Assembly (NCBI GenBank): GCA_002321335.1 | Contig: DCMG01000142.1 | Coordinates: 1-26,301, forward strand | DNA: 26,301 nucleotides | Source: Bacteroidales bacterium UBA1628 | GTDB lineage: Bacteria > Bacteroidota > Bacteroidia > Bacteroidales > UBA932 | Direction of reading: 5' to 3' | Shown: piece by piece, positions 1 to 6,538 of the stretch | Layout of the letters: each line of letters opens with the position of its first letter | How positions within the stretch are numbered: position 1 is the first letter of the stretch | The notes under the pieces: generated by a model | Told to the model about the DNA's origin: nothing | Database searches by the model: none | The model's input: the letters and a program-made list of their open reading frames with translations, nothing else | Position numbers and translations under genes: made by a program

Positions 1-20
1 TAAAAAGGTGTTATATAGAA

Positions 21-704
21 GTGATATTGTATAGCCTAAACGTGAATGCAAGGAGCAAAGAGAGAGTTTTGATGCCAAAGGAGTACTCAGACTCGGTGCA
101 GTCAAGGTATGGAGTGAAAATATCCGTACCCCAAAATTATGCGGTTGCTGTCTTTGATGAAGCGACCATTTGGTCGTTGTCTGTGGATTCTGAGTATGGC
201 AATCCGATGTGGGAATTTTTTGCAAGAATGATTAGTGAAGACGGCAATTGTATGATTCTCTTGGAGAATGTTCCTGCTTATAATAAAAAAATGATTTCAA
301 GTAAAATCAAAAATACGACCGGAGATATGGTTAGGGAAATGTCCTATATTTTGGATAATGGAGAGTCTGGTTTCAGGGGCATATCGAAAGTAGAGGATTA
401 TTCTGAGAAAGTGACAGAATATGATCATACTAAGTCTATGCGAATGTTTGGCGCAGACAAGGTGTACTCTTATGTTGTTCCTCACGGAAAGACATCATTT
501 TGCTATATTCATCCTTCGTTAGATGAAAAGATACCTTATATTCAGTCTTTGTTTCAAAATAAATACCCGGAAATGAGACGCTACTTTTTTATTAAGGACG
601 GTTATGTGACGTATTCTCTGACAATGTTGCTATCGTCAAAGGGTGCAAAACATGAGAAGAAATACATAAAAGTGCTCAAATCGGTTGTAAATTATAGTAA
701 ATAG
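21..704 (+). CDS. Unrecognised protein, possibly 5'-truncated by the window edge
   Basis: I do not recognise this 227-residue product. The reading frame is open to the left edge of the window (from base 3), so the gene may begin outside it. Inside the window the candidates are GTG at 21 and ATG at 72, the latter with purine-rich AGGAGCAAAGAGAG upstream. No signal peptide or membrane segment is evident. The sequence is mixed alpha/beta, with several aromatic-rich patches in the last third. The DNA is clearly richer in AT than the enzyme genes from 2019 onward. It is followed by 479 bases without a convincing gene, so it ends its transcription unit. Confidence 0.6.
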   Translation: MILYSLNVNARSKERVLMPKEYSDSVQSRYGVKISVPQNYAVAVFDEATIWSLSVDSEYGNPMWEFFARMISEDGNCMILLENVPAYNKKMISSKIKNTTGDMVREMSYILDNGESGFRGISKVEDYSEKVTEYDHTKSMRMFGADKVYSYVVPHGKTSFCYIHPSLDEKIPYIQSLFQNKYPEMRRYFFIKDGYVTYSLTMLLSSKGAKHEKKYIKVLKSVVNYSK

Positions 705-854
705 TTAATATTAATGAATGGTAAGCGTTCGGTAACGCCCGTCATTGAATCCTGAAACTTCCGTGTTACCTTCGCGGAAAACATTGTTTTTAGAAGCTGC
801 TTTGATTTTTTTTGCGCATGATCTCGTCAGCTGCATTTTCGGCCTCTTTTGATC

Positions 855-881
855 CCCAAGAGTGTATCGCGCACTCTTGGG
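855..881. repeat. Perfect 10-bp inverted repeat (hairpin)
   Basis: CCCAAGAGTG (855-864) is the exact reverse complement of CACTCTTGGG (872-881), with a 7-base loop TATCGCG. A near-palindrome, GGAAACGTTTTCC, follows directly, then CACACTTTT. It could be a factor-independent terminator for the gene ending at 704, but it lies 150 bases downstream and lacks a tight U-run, so an operator or RNA hairpin is as likely. Confidence 0.45.
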
Positions 882-1034
882 AAACGTTTTCCACACTTTT
901 CGTCTCCCGATGGTGAGCCAGTCGAAACATCTGTTCAGTGTCTATTATGGTAAGTCTGTGAATATATATTTGCATATTAACTGTAATAGAGATAATAGGC
1001 AATGAATAATACAATAACCATTAACCAAAACTCG

Positions 1035-1071
1035 ACAGCACGAAGGCTGTGTTTGACTCGGTTGACACAGC
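1035..1071 (+). other. Three-segment alternative hairpin
   Basis: ACAGC (1035-1039) can pair with GCTGT (1046-1050), while GCTGTGT (1046-1052) can instead pair with ACACAGC (1065-1071). The two pairings exclude each other, the geometry of an RNA switch or attenuator. It lies about 110 bases before the outer-membrane protein gene at 1184 but upstream of the -7-like box at 1142, so it would only be in that gene's leader if a second, upstream promoter exists. Low confidence. Confidence 0.2.
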
Positions 1072-1141
1072 GTCAATAAGGGTAAGATTCAGAAATCGAG
1101 GTATTATTTTTCTACTTGTATGGTTAGAGTTTCTCTGGCAT

Positions 1142-1149
1142 TATATTTG
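1142..1149 (+). promoter_or_regulatory. Candidate Bacteroidota -7 box for the gene at 1184
   Basis: TATATTTG matches the Bacteroidota -7 consensus TAnnTTTG and lies 34 bases before the ATG at 1184. No TTTG -33 element sits at the usual 19-21 base spacing; the nearest TTG (1116-1118) is 23 bases away. It is the best promoter candidate for the short gene that follows. Confidence 0.45.
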
Positions 1150-1183
1150 ACTATACGGGTCGAACACTAAAATACTTTACTTT

Positions 1184-1666
1184 ATGAAACATTTATTTGT
1201 TGCTGTGATGGCGATGATTGTGTCAGTCACGGTGTTCGGGCAGGAGGTCCGGAATCCGGATTTCAGGAAAGGGTTTTCGGCTGAGGTTGAGGCCGGGTAT
1301 ATTCATAAAGGAGTTTATGCTGATGTTTCTACCGGATACAATTTGATTCCGGGACTTTATGTCGGTGTAGGAGTGGGACTGAAATACTATGACTTCAAGG
1401 CTGACAAGAATCACTTCTTTGTTCCTACTTTCGCCCATATCAGGTATAGCGTTTTGAACCGGAGCGTCAGTCCGTTGATTGAGTTAAAGGCCGGGATTCT
1501 GGGTGATTTCACTGATAGGGGAACCGGGCACTTCTTCCGTCCTGCGGTCGGAGTCAAGTATAAGAACGCTGGAATCAAGGTCGGCTATGATTGGGTGAAC
1601 GTCAACTATGATGTGGCCGGGTTGGGAAAGAACTCTGTGACGGTGGGAGTTTTCTATAAGTTCTAA
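1184..1666 (+). CDS. Small outer-membrane beta-barrel protein
   Basis: The 160-residue product starts with a signal peptide (residues 1-19: Lys-His, a hydrophobic stretch, cleavage near Gly-Gln). The rest alternates hydrophobic and polar residues in short strands rich in Gly, Tyr and Val (for example GLYVGVGVGLKYYDF near residue 53), and ends in Phe (VGVFYKF), as outer-membrane barrels do for BAM recognition. This fits the compact 8-strand barrel (OmpA-barrel/porin-like) family of Bacteroidota. The ligand is unknown. A TAnnTTTG box lies 34 bases upstream and a strong terminator follows, so it is likely a single-gene transcript. Confidence 0.75.
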   Translation: MKHLFVAVMAMIVSVTVFGQEVRNPDFRKGFSAEVEAGYIHKGVYADVSTGYNLIPGLYVGVGVGLKYYDFKADKNHFFVPTFAHIRYSVLNRSVSPLIELKAGILGDFTDRGTGHFFRPAVGVKYKNAGIKVGYDWVNVNYDVAGLGKNSVTVGVFYKF

Positions 1667-1709
1667 ATCCCTCGTGGTGAGTAACTGATTGACTAACAGT
1701 GAATAAAAT

Positions 1710-1749
1710 AATCGTCTTTAGGTGTAACTATCTGAAGACGATTGCTTTT
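1710..1749 (+). terminator. Rho-independent-type terminator after the outer-membrane protein gene
   Basis: A 12-bp stem (1710-1721 with 1732-1743, one G-U pair) with a 10-base loop is followed by GCTTTTATT. It lies 44 bases after the stop of the gene ending at 1666. The stem is AT-rich but long and its fit is good. Confidence 0.7.
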
Positions 1750-1830
1750 ATTGTTGATTATTAGATAGTTAAGAGTTACGGCAATCTTTAACTTTGCTTG
1801 GATTTACTTGATGCTTTTGGTGATGGCGCT

Positions 1831-1954
1831 TCGGCAGGCTCAGCGACCAACGGCTGTAGATGCCTAATTGTGGGCTCAGCGACCGACGGCTGTAGGTTCA
1901 ACGACCGTGTTGCAGGTTCAACGACTGGCCATGAGCTCAGTGACCAGTCGTTGA
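1831..1954. repeat. Cluster of degenerate short dispersed repeats plus an 11-bp inverted repeat
   Basis: Five degenerate copies of a G(C/T)TCA(G/A)(C/T)GAC(C/T) core begin at 1838, 1874, 1896, 1916 and 1935. The first two belong to a longer 23-base unit (1837-1859 and 1873-1895) with one mismatch. The last two copies lie in an inverted repeat: TCAACGACTGG (1918-1928) pairs perfectly with CCAGTCGTTGA (1944-1954). The first copy is preceded by TTCGGCAG, so it resembles the TTCGACAGGCTCAG-type short repeat that I recall scattered between genes in many bacteria. With the terminator before it, this fills the 352-base gap between convergent genes (1667-2018). I see no gene in it. Confidence 0.55.
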
Positions 1955-2018
1955 CTCAAAGATTGGCAATCTTAGTGGAAGTAGAAACCACCACGGAAAT
2001 TCCCGCTGTCCGGAGGGA

Positions 2019-3416
2019 TTACTTCTCGTACGGGGTGTAGACTCCGAACTCGGCGAGGGAGAGTAGGCCGGTCCATTTGGTGAAACGGACTCGGACGGCG
2101 TCGGCGTAAACCTTGTCGAAACGGTGGATCTTAACGCGGCTTTGGGTCGGGGTGTCACCGCTGAAGACCGGATGCCAGGAGCCTTTGTGGAGATATTCAA
2201 TGACATATTCCTGCATCACGCCGGCCTTTGGTTCGGTCATCACGACCATGTTGATAAGGCTGCCAGGGTCGAGCTCGACTTTCCAGAACGGCTCTTTGAC
2301 TTCTGGACTGGAGACCCAGCAGGTGCGGAAGTTGTCGTCGTTGGCGAAATCCATGATGTCCATATCGTCTGACCATGAGGAGTCGCACGGTTTGCCGATG
2401 GCGATGTTGATGTCGGTGATCGGCTCCATTGTCTCCGCGACATCCACGATGTGACCGGTGTTCTTCCAGATCTTGCCTATGCGCTTCATGGCGTCTATGC
2501 AGTTCTGGTCCATCAGGCCGTCACGGTTCGGGGCGGAGTTCAAGATGTAGGTACAGTAGGCGTTGTTGTAGGGGATGATGTTGTCTGCCACGATCTTATC
2601 GACGTCCTTCAGAGGAGAGTCCGGGAATTCGGTCTTCCAGAACCAGGTCTTCTGGAGAGGGTAGCAAGCCATCGCAGGAAGCTGATTGGTCTCAGGAGAG
2701 ATCTTGTCCCCGGCGTTCTGTTCGTAGCAGCGGATGTCAGAGTAGAACAGAGCCTCGGTCGGGTACTTGGCACCGTTAAGATCCATCACAAGGCAGTTAG
2801 GCTGGATGCTTTTGATGAGATGATAAAACTCAGGGAATGAAACATCTGAATATGAAATCCTTCCCCACGGGGCATCCCATCCGTCGAACATTATGGTGTT
2901 GACGGGACCATATTCAGTGAGAAGCTCGCGCACCTGGCTCTTTAGCAGATTGATCTTTTCCGGGGTGAAAGGCAGGGTAGGGCGGATGCGGTGGTGGGTG
3001 TCCAGGATCGAGAAATGGAACATTATCTGCATTCCGGCCTTGTGGACGGAGTTGACGAGTTCACGAAGCACATCTCTGTGCAGAGGGGAGCTCATCACGC
3101 TGTAATCCGTGGTCTTGGTGTCCCACATACAGAATCCGCTGTGGTGCTTGACCGAGACGCAGATGAATTTCATCCCTGCGCTTTGGGCTGCCCTGACCCA
3201 TTGGTCGGTGTCCAACTTGACCGGGTTGAACACCTTAGGACTGAGGTCAGGATCGGTCCAGTCGGCTGTCTGGTAGGTCGGGAGACCGAAGTGAACGAAC
3301 ATTCCGAGCCTCAGGTCGACGAACTCCTGCTGGAGCTGGTGGAGGCTTTTTTCCTGCGCCGCCATCATCATCGGGACGGCCAGCAGGGCCAATAGGGTAG
3401 AGATGTACTTTTTCAT
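2019..3416 (-). CDS. Secreted alpha-L-fucosidase, GH29, with C-terminal F5/8-type (CBM32-like) domain
   Basis: The 465-residue product has a signal peptide (residues 1-20, MKKYIST... to AQ), then a GH29 barrel (about 25-320). Seen motifs are the FVHFG segment (40-44), HHSGFCMWDT (91-100), typical of GH29 fucosidases, and IMFDGWD (175-181), whose first Asp (178) sits where the catalytic nucleophile is expected. Residues about 330-462 form a discoidin-like beta-sandwich that would bind carbohydrate. It should release L-fucose from glycans at the periplasm or cell surface. GH29 also contains linkage-specific subgroups, so the natural linkage is open. It stands alone, without a SusC/D pair, and its start is preceded by a perfect palindrome. 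Confidence 0.9.
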   Translation of the reverse strand: MKKYISTLLALLAVPMMMAAQEKSLHQLQQEFVDLRLGMFVHFGLPTYQTADWTDPDLSPKVFNPVKLDTDQWVRAAQSAGMKFICVSVKHHSGFCMWDTKTTDYSVMSSPLHRDVLRELVNSVHKAGMQIMFHFSILDTHHRIRPTLPFTPEKINLLKSQVRELLTEYGPVNTIMFDGWDAPWGRISYSDVSFPEFYHLIKSIQPNCLVMDLNGAKYPTEALFYSDIRCYEQNAGDKISPETNQLPAMACYPLQKTWFWKTEFPDSPLKDVDKIVADNIIPYNNAYCTYILNSAPNRDGLMDQNCIDAMKRIGKIWKNTGHIVDVAETMEPITDINIAIGKPCDSSWSDDMDIMDFANDDNFRTCWVSSPEVKEPFWKVELDPGSLINMVVMTEPKAGVMQEYVIEYLHKGSWHPVFSGDTPTQSRVKIHRFDKVYADAVRVRFTKWTGLLSLAEFGVYTPYEK

Positions 3417-3423
3417 AGTCGCT

Positions 3424-3449
3424 AAGTTACGAAAGTTTTTTCGTAACTT
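3424..3449. promoter_or_regulatory. Perfect 11-bp palindrome upstream of the fucosidase start
   Basis: AAGTTACGAAA (3424-3434) is the exact reverse complement of TTTCGTAACTT (3439-3449), with a 4-base spacer. It begins 8 bases before the fucosidase ATG on the minus strand, inside the divergent region shared with the gene at 3572. The position suits a repressor operator or a leader hairpin that blocks ribosome access. It could also terminate plus-strand transcription, but no plus-strand gene ends nearby. Confidence 0.5.
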
Positions 3450-3571
3450 TAGGCCGACAAAAGAGATTATCCTTCGCCGGTTCTGATATTAAGTGGACGG
3501 CAAAAAATAAATTGTCGCAGATTTTGTGAAAATTTTGAGGATTGATTCCTTTTGAAGATTTCTTAAAGTAA

Positions 3572-5017
3572 ATGATAATGGATTCAAAAGAAAGAATTGC
3601 CAAGGCCTTGACTGTCGCGACCGACACCAAGGTGTTTGAAATGGGCTGCGGAGTAAGCTCACAGGCTCCGGAGGAGTTCAAGAAATGGTTCCCGGGACGC
3701 AAGGCGGTGGTTGTCGCCGACCTTAACACATGGAAAGCGTTGGGAGAGAAGGTTTACGGAGAATTTGTCGCCGCAGGTATCCCGACCGAGAAGTTCATCA
3801 TTGAAAAAGACGAGTTCCACGCTGATTGGCGTTACGTCGATATGGTTGACCACATCATCGCAGGCAAATTCGCCGCCGCCAAGGCAATCGAGAATGATCC
3901 TGAATATGTGGAACCAGATGCCGAGAAGGCTTTCAGGCCATCTTCAGAGGCTGAATATGTGGCCGTCTCTGTTGGATCTGGAGTCATCAACGATCTCTGC
4001 AAGCTGGCATCCCATCACTACAGCCAGTCTTACCTTACGTTACCTACAGCGGCTTCCGTGGATGGTTTCTCTTCGTTCGGAGCCTCGATTTCGTACCATA
4101 ACTCCAAGCAGACATTCTCCTGTCCGGCTCCTCTGGTGATCATCGCGGACATTGACGTGATTGCCGCCGCCCCGAAGGTGATGACCGCCGCCGGTTACGC
4201 CGACCTGGCCGCCAAGGTTCCTGCCGGAGCCGAGTGGATGATCGCGGACCTGATGGGCACAGAGCCTATCAAACCGGATGCATGGCACGTTCTTCAGGAT
4301 TCCCTTGATGACCTTCTGGCCGACCCTGAGGGTGTCGCCAAAGGGAACAAGCAGGCCGTTGCCGATCTGTTCGAGGGCTTGACTCTCAGCGGAATAGCGA
4401 TGCAGGCAGCTCAGTCCAGCCGCCCTGCGTCCTGCTGCGACCACCTGTTCAGCCATATTCTTGACATGACACATCATCGCTTCAACGGCAAGCTTCAGTC
4501 TCATGGTTTCCAGGTGGCGATAGGCACGCTGACGATGTGCGCTGTGTTCGACGAGTTGTTCAAGATGGATCTTACGAAGATCGATGTGGACGCTTGCGTG
4601 AAGGCTTGGCCTACGCTTGAGCAGGAGCAGGAAAGGGCTCTTGAGATATTCAAGGATTTCCCTGCGCCGAAGCTTGGGTACACCGAGATTACCAAGAAAT
4701 ATGATGACGCGGAGGCCGTCCGTGTCCAGCTGACGAAGGTTAAGGAGGGTTGGCCGGAGCTCAAGAAGAAACTTCAGGGGCAGGTATATTCATTCGCCAA
4801 GATGCAGGATCTGATGAAGAAGGCCGGTGCGCCGTACGATCCTTCGATGATAGGCGTGACCCGCCAGATGCTCAAGAATATGTTCCCGAAGGTTCAGTTG
4901 ATGCGTTTCCGTTTCAATGTGCTGGACCTTGCGAAGAGAGGAATGTTCTACGATCAGCTTGTGGAGTCCGTCTTCGCTCCTGGTGCCGCTTGGGATTTGA
5001 CTAAGGAATTGAAGTAG
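3572..5017 (+). CDS. sn-Glycerol-1-phosphate dehydrogenase (AraM/EgsA-like)
   Basis: The 481-residue product belongs to the iron-type alcohol dehydrogenase/dehydroquinate synthase superfamily. Visible motifs are the dinucleotide-binding SVGSGVINDL (133-142), the PTAASVDGF loop (158-166), GYADLAAK (208-215) with a metal-ligand Asp, CCDHLFSH (about 288-295) and QSHGFQVAIG (about 309-318) with metal-ligand His residues. It should reduce dihydroxyacetone phosphate to sn-glycerol-1-phosphate with NAD(P)H in the cytoplasm. In bacteria this is thought to feed prenylated G1P compounds made by GGGP-synthase/PcrB-like enzymes. It is longer than the roughly 390 residues of AraM; much of the extra length is a C-terminal tail beyond residue 420. 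Start is ATG 3572, or ATG 3578 two codons later. A weak promoter candidate (TTTG 3523, 20 bases, TCCTTTTG 3547) lies upstream. Confidence 0.88.
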   Translation: MIMDSKERIAKALTVATDTKVFEMGCGVSSQAPEEFKKWFPGRKAVVVADLNTWKALGEKVYGEFVAAGIPTEKFIIEKDEFHADWRYVDMVDHIIAGKFAAAKAIENDPEYVEPDAEKAFRPSSEAEYVAVSVGSGVINDLCKLASHHYSQSYLTLPTAASVDGFSSFGASISYHNSKQTFSCPAPLVIIADIDVIAAAPKVMTAAGYADLAAKVPAGAEWMIADLMGTEPIKPDAWHVLQDSLDDLLADPEGVAKGNKQAVADLFEGLTLSGIAMQAAQSSRPASCCDHLFSHILDMTHHRFNGKLQSHGFQVAIGTLTMCAVFDELFKMDLTKIDVDACVKAWPTLEQEQERALEIFKDFPAPKLGYTEITKKYDDAEAVRVQLTKVKEGWPELKKKLQGQVYSFAKMQDLMKKAGAPYDPSMIGVTRQMLKNMFPKVQLMRFRFNVLDLAKRGMFYDQLVESVFAPGAAWDLTKELK

Positions 5018-5083
5018 AAACTCTTTGCCGGTAGGTGATTGCCTGATTGGTGATTGCCGGCCGGCGAAGGATGAATCAGGAAT

Positions 5084-5497
5084 ATGACAGTGCGTGGAAC
5101 GGGTGTCCGAGGCTTTGCCAAAGGCCGTGCGTTCGTGGTCAAAGACTGCGGGCAAAGGAATCCGTTCGAGGATATACCGCCCGGCAGCGTTCTGGTTGCC
5201 GAGCGGTTGTCGCTGTCAGATTCCACTCTGATTGATTTCAGGAATATCATCGGGATTGTGACCTGCGAGGAAGACATTGATGGTCAGGTCTGTGTCTTGG
5301 CGAAAGGCATCGGTGTACCGGCCATTGTCGGCATTGTTGGCTGCGTTAAGGAAATCGTCACAGGAGACCGTCTCCTGATCTGGAATCTGGACTTGATGGT
5401 CAATCCGGACCTTGACACCGTGATAGCCTATGAGAAAGCCCGCTCCGGAGCCGACACTCAACTCAGTCTTAATCTCCCGCATTCTACATACTTCTAG
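5084..5497 (+). CDS. Stand-alone PEP-utilising-enzyme mobile (swivelling) domain with a substituted catalytic His
   Basis: The 137-residue protein aligns without gaps to the phosphohistidine domain of enzyme I and PEP synthase. VRGTGVRGFAKGRAFVV at the N-terminus matches the GxxxSPGxAxGxA start of that fold, and GIGVPAIVG (75-83) matches the SLGIPAVVG segment. Where active members have GG-x-TSH, with His carrying the phosphate, this one has ED-I-DGQ. The catalytic position is Gln68 (codon CAG, 5285-5287). The protein therefore should not carry phosphate in the usual way and may be a binding or regulatory remnant. It follows the dehydrogenase gene by 66 bases in the same direction, so the two may be co-transcribed. 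ATG 5084 is preceded by AGGA at short spacing. Confidence 0.75.
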   Translation: MTVRGTGVRGFAKGRAFVVKDCGQRNPFEDIPPGSVLVAERLSLSDSTLIDFRNIIGIVTCEEDIDGQVCVLAKGIGVPAIVGIVGCVKEIVTGDRLLIWNLDLMVNPDLDTVIAYEKARSGADTQLSLNLPHSTYF

Positions 5498-5513
5498 TTG
5501 TCTGATCTAGAAG
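5491..5513 (+). terminator. Weak hairpin at the end of the mobile-domain gene
   Basis: CTTCTAG (5491-5497, overlapping the stop codon) pairs with CTAGAAG (5507-5513) around a 9-base loop. The following CTGTTCTGATTTGTTTG is T-rich but has no clean run. It is possibly the end of the 3572-5497 transcript. Confidence 0.3.
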
Positions 5514-5714
5514 CTGTTCTGATTTGTTTGAAATGTTCTTTGAGGTGAAAAAATCTTCATTTTCTTCTCGCTTCTTACGTTCTCCCTACCATGGATTCTT
5601 TCCCCTAGGGGACGCCGCCTTTTTCGGTCAGATAGTGCCACCATCTTCCATGGCAGAAGCTGCCGAACATAAAACGATGCCTGACATTTGTTTTGTTTAG
5701 CGAGGACTATCTTT

Positions 5715-6428
5715 ATGAATATTAGAATGTTGAATATAATTGTGGCGTGCCTGCTGGCCTTCTTGTTTCCAACGGTGGCTTTGGCTCAGGATTGTAGCCT
5801 CCCGGACGGGGCAAAGCCTAAATTTGTGGCGTTGTCATTCGATGACGGGCCAAGTCCGAAATACACTCCGAAGATGCTTGACGTGCTGGAGGAGAACGGC
5901 GTGAAGGCATCGTTCTTTCTGATCGGCCAGAACATCACGGAGGAGACCGCCCCGATTATCAGGCGAATGGTTCAGATGGGCTGCGACGTGGAGAACCACA
6001 CATATTCCCATCCCAATCTCACTCAGATTTCTGATGATCAGATTCTTGAAGAGGTTGCCAAGACGGATTCCCTGATTGAGGCCTATTCTGGAGTCAAGCC
6101 GGAATATCTCCGTCCGCCGTTCACCGCACACAACGCCCACGTGGCCGGACTCATTGACGGGAAGATATTCATCTCCGGTCTGAGCTGCCGTGACTGGCGG
6201 GCCGAGATGCCCGTTGAGGACCGTATAACGATGACCCTTGACCGTGTCGAGGACGGTCGCATCCTCCTCTTCCACGACACCAACGAGCGCACCGTAGAGG
6301 CCATGAAGACCATCATCCCCCAGCTCAAAGCCCATGGCTACGAGATCGTCTCCATCCCCGAACTCTTCCGCCTCTCCGGCCACACCCCCGCCTACAACTC
6401 CCCGAAGATGTATGGCAGAGCTTACTAG
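5715..6428 (+). CDS. Secreted polysaccharide deacetylase (CE4, NodB homology domain)
   Basis: The start is taken at ATG 5715, because from there a clean signal peptide appears (residues 1-25, ending ALAQ). A TTG start at 5688 would add nine residues that blunt it. All five CE4 motifs are present: SFDDGP (41-46, metal-binding and base Asp), HTYSHP (95-100, metal His pair), RPPF (133-136), RDW (159-161) and LLFHD (184-188, catalytic His). It should remove N- or O-acetyl groups from peptidoglycan or another acetylated polysaccharide in the periplasm, using a divalent metal. At 237 residues it is a single-domain form. Its stop codon overlaps the stop of a convergent gene remnant. Confidence 0.88.
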   Translation: MNIRMLNIIVACLLAFLFPTVALAQDCSLPDGAKPKFVALSFDDGPSPKYTPKMLDVLEENGVKASFFLIGQNITEETAPIIRRMVQMGCDVENHTYSHPNLTQISDDQILEEVAKTDSLIEAYSGVKPEYLRPPFTAHNAHVAGLIDGKIFISGLSCRDWRAEMPVEDRITMTLDRVEDGRILLFHDTNERTVEAMKTIIPQLKAHGYEIVSIPELFRLSGHTPAYNSPKMYGRAY

Positions 6429-6532
6429 AGATTCGTAGCAGATAGTGTGGGTTCAGGGATGACGAGGTCTTCTTCCGGGGTGTTGTCTTGCTTGAGGAAC
6501 ATCACGTAGTAGATGTGTACCGGTTCCGAAGC
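6425..6532 (-). pseudogene. C-terminal remnant of a truncated gene at the island edge
   Basis: Reading the minus strand from 6532 gives 35 sense codons and a stop (6425-6427), including EPVHIYYVMFLKQDNTP. Almost all third positions are G or C (CTC, GTC, ATC, ACC, CCG), matching the neighbouring fucosidase and dehydrogenase genes and not the AT-richer island. There is no start codon at the beginning; TAA (6533-6535) and the stop of the gene at 6539 lie immediately upstream. Its stop overlaps the deacetylase stop, which is a natural convergent arrangement. I infer that an older gene lost its 5' part when the adjacent block was inserted. I do not recognise its family. Confidence 0.6.
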
Positions 6533-6538
6533 TTAATG

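Larger units (their letters stand above)
705..1183. other. Gene-free stretch with hairpins, upstream of an outer-membrane protein gene
   Basis: I see no convincing gene in these 479 bases. Short minus-strand ORFs (711-896, 790-1014) lack plausible starts and recognisable content. The stretch holds a perfect 10-bp inverted repeat (855-881), a set of three mutually complementary segments (1035-1071), and a -7-like box (1142-1149) just before the next gene. It may contain an untranslated RNA or gene debris; the sequence alone does not decide. Confidence 0.4.

Noticed and set aside
790..1014. Minus-strand ORF ending SKEAENAADEIMRKKN as a possible antitoxin fragment
   Set aside because: The last 30 residues look protein-like, but there is no matching start, partner gene or recognised motif, so it is not supported as a feature.
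1831..1954. CRISPR array
   Set aside because: Repeat units are degenerate and spacing shrinks from 36 to 19 bases without uniform spacers; no cas gene is present.
1798..2040. 80-codon plus-strand ORF over the repeat cluster
   Set aside because: It is a repeat-driven open frame with TTG start, no ribosome site, and overlaps the fucosidase end.
5652..5695. A fourth copy of the promoter module upstream of the deacetylase (CTGCC at 5660)
   Set aside because: There is no GGCAG arm downstream, the TTTG lies one base off, and no TA begins the -7 box. The small GGCAG-AAG-CTGCC hairpin here points the other way.
5835..6383. 182-codon minus-strand ORF inside the deacetylase gene
   Set aside because: The plus strand carries all five CE4 motifs and a signal peptide. 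The long opposite frame follows from high GC at third positions.
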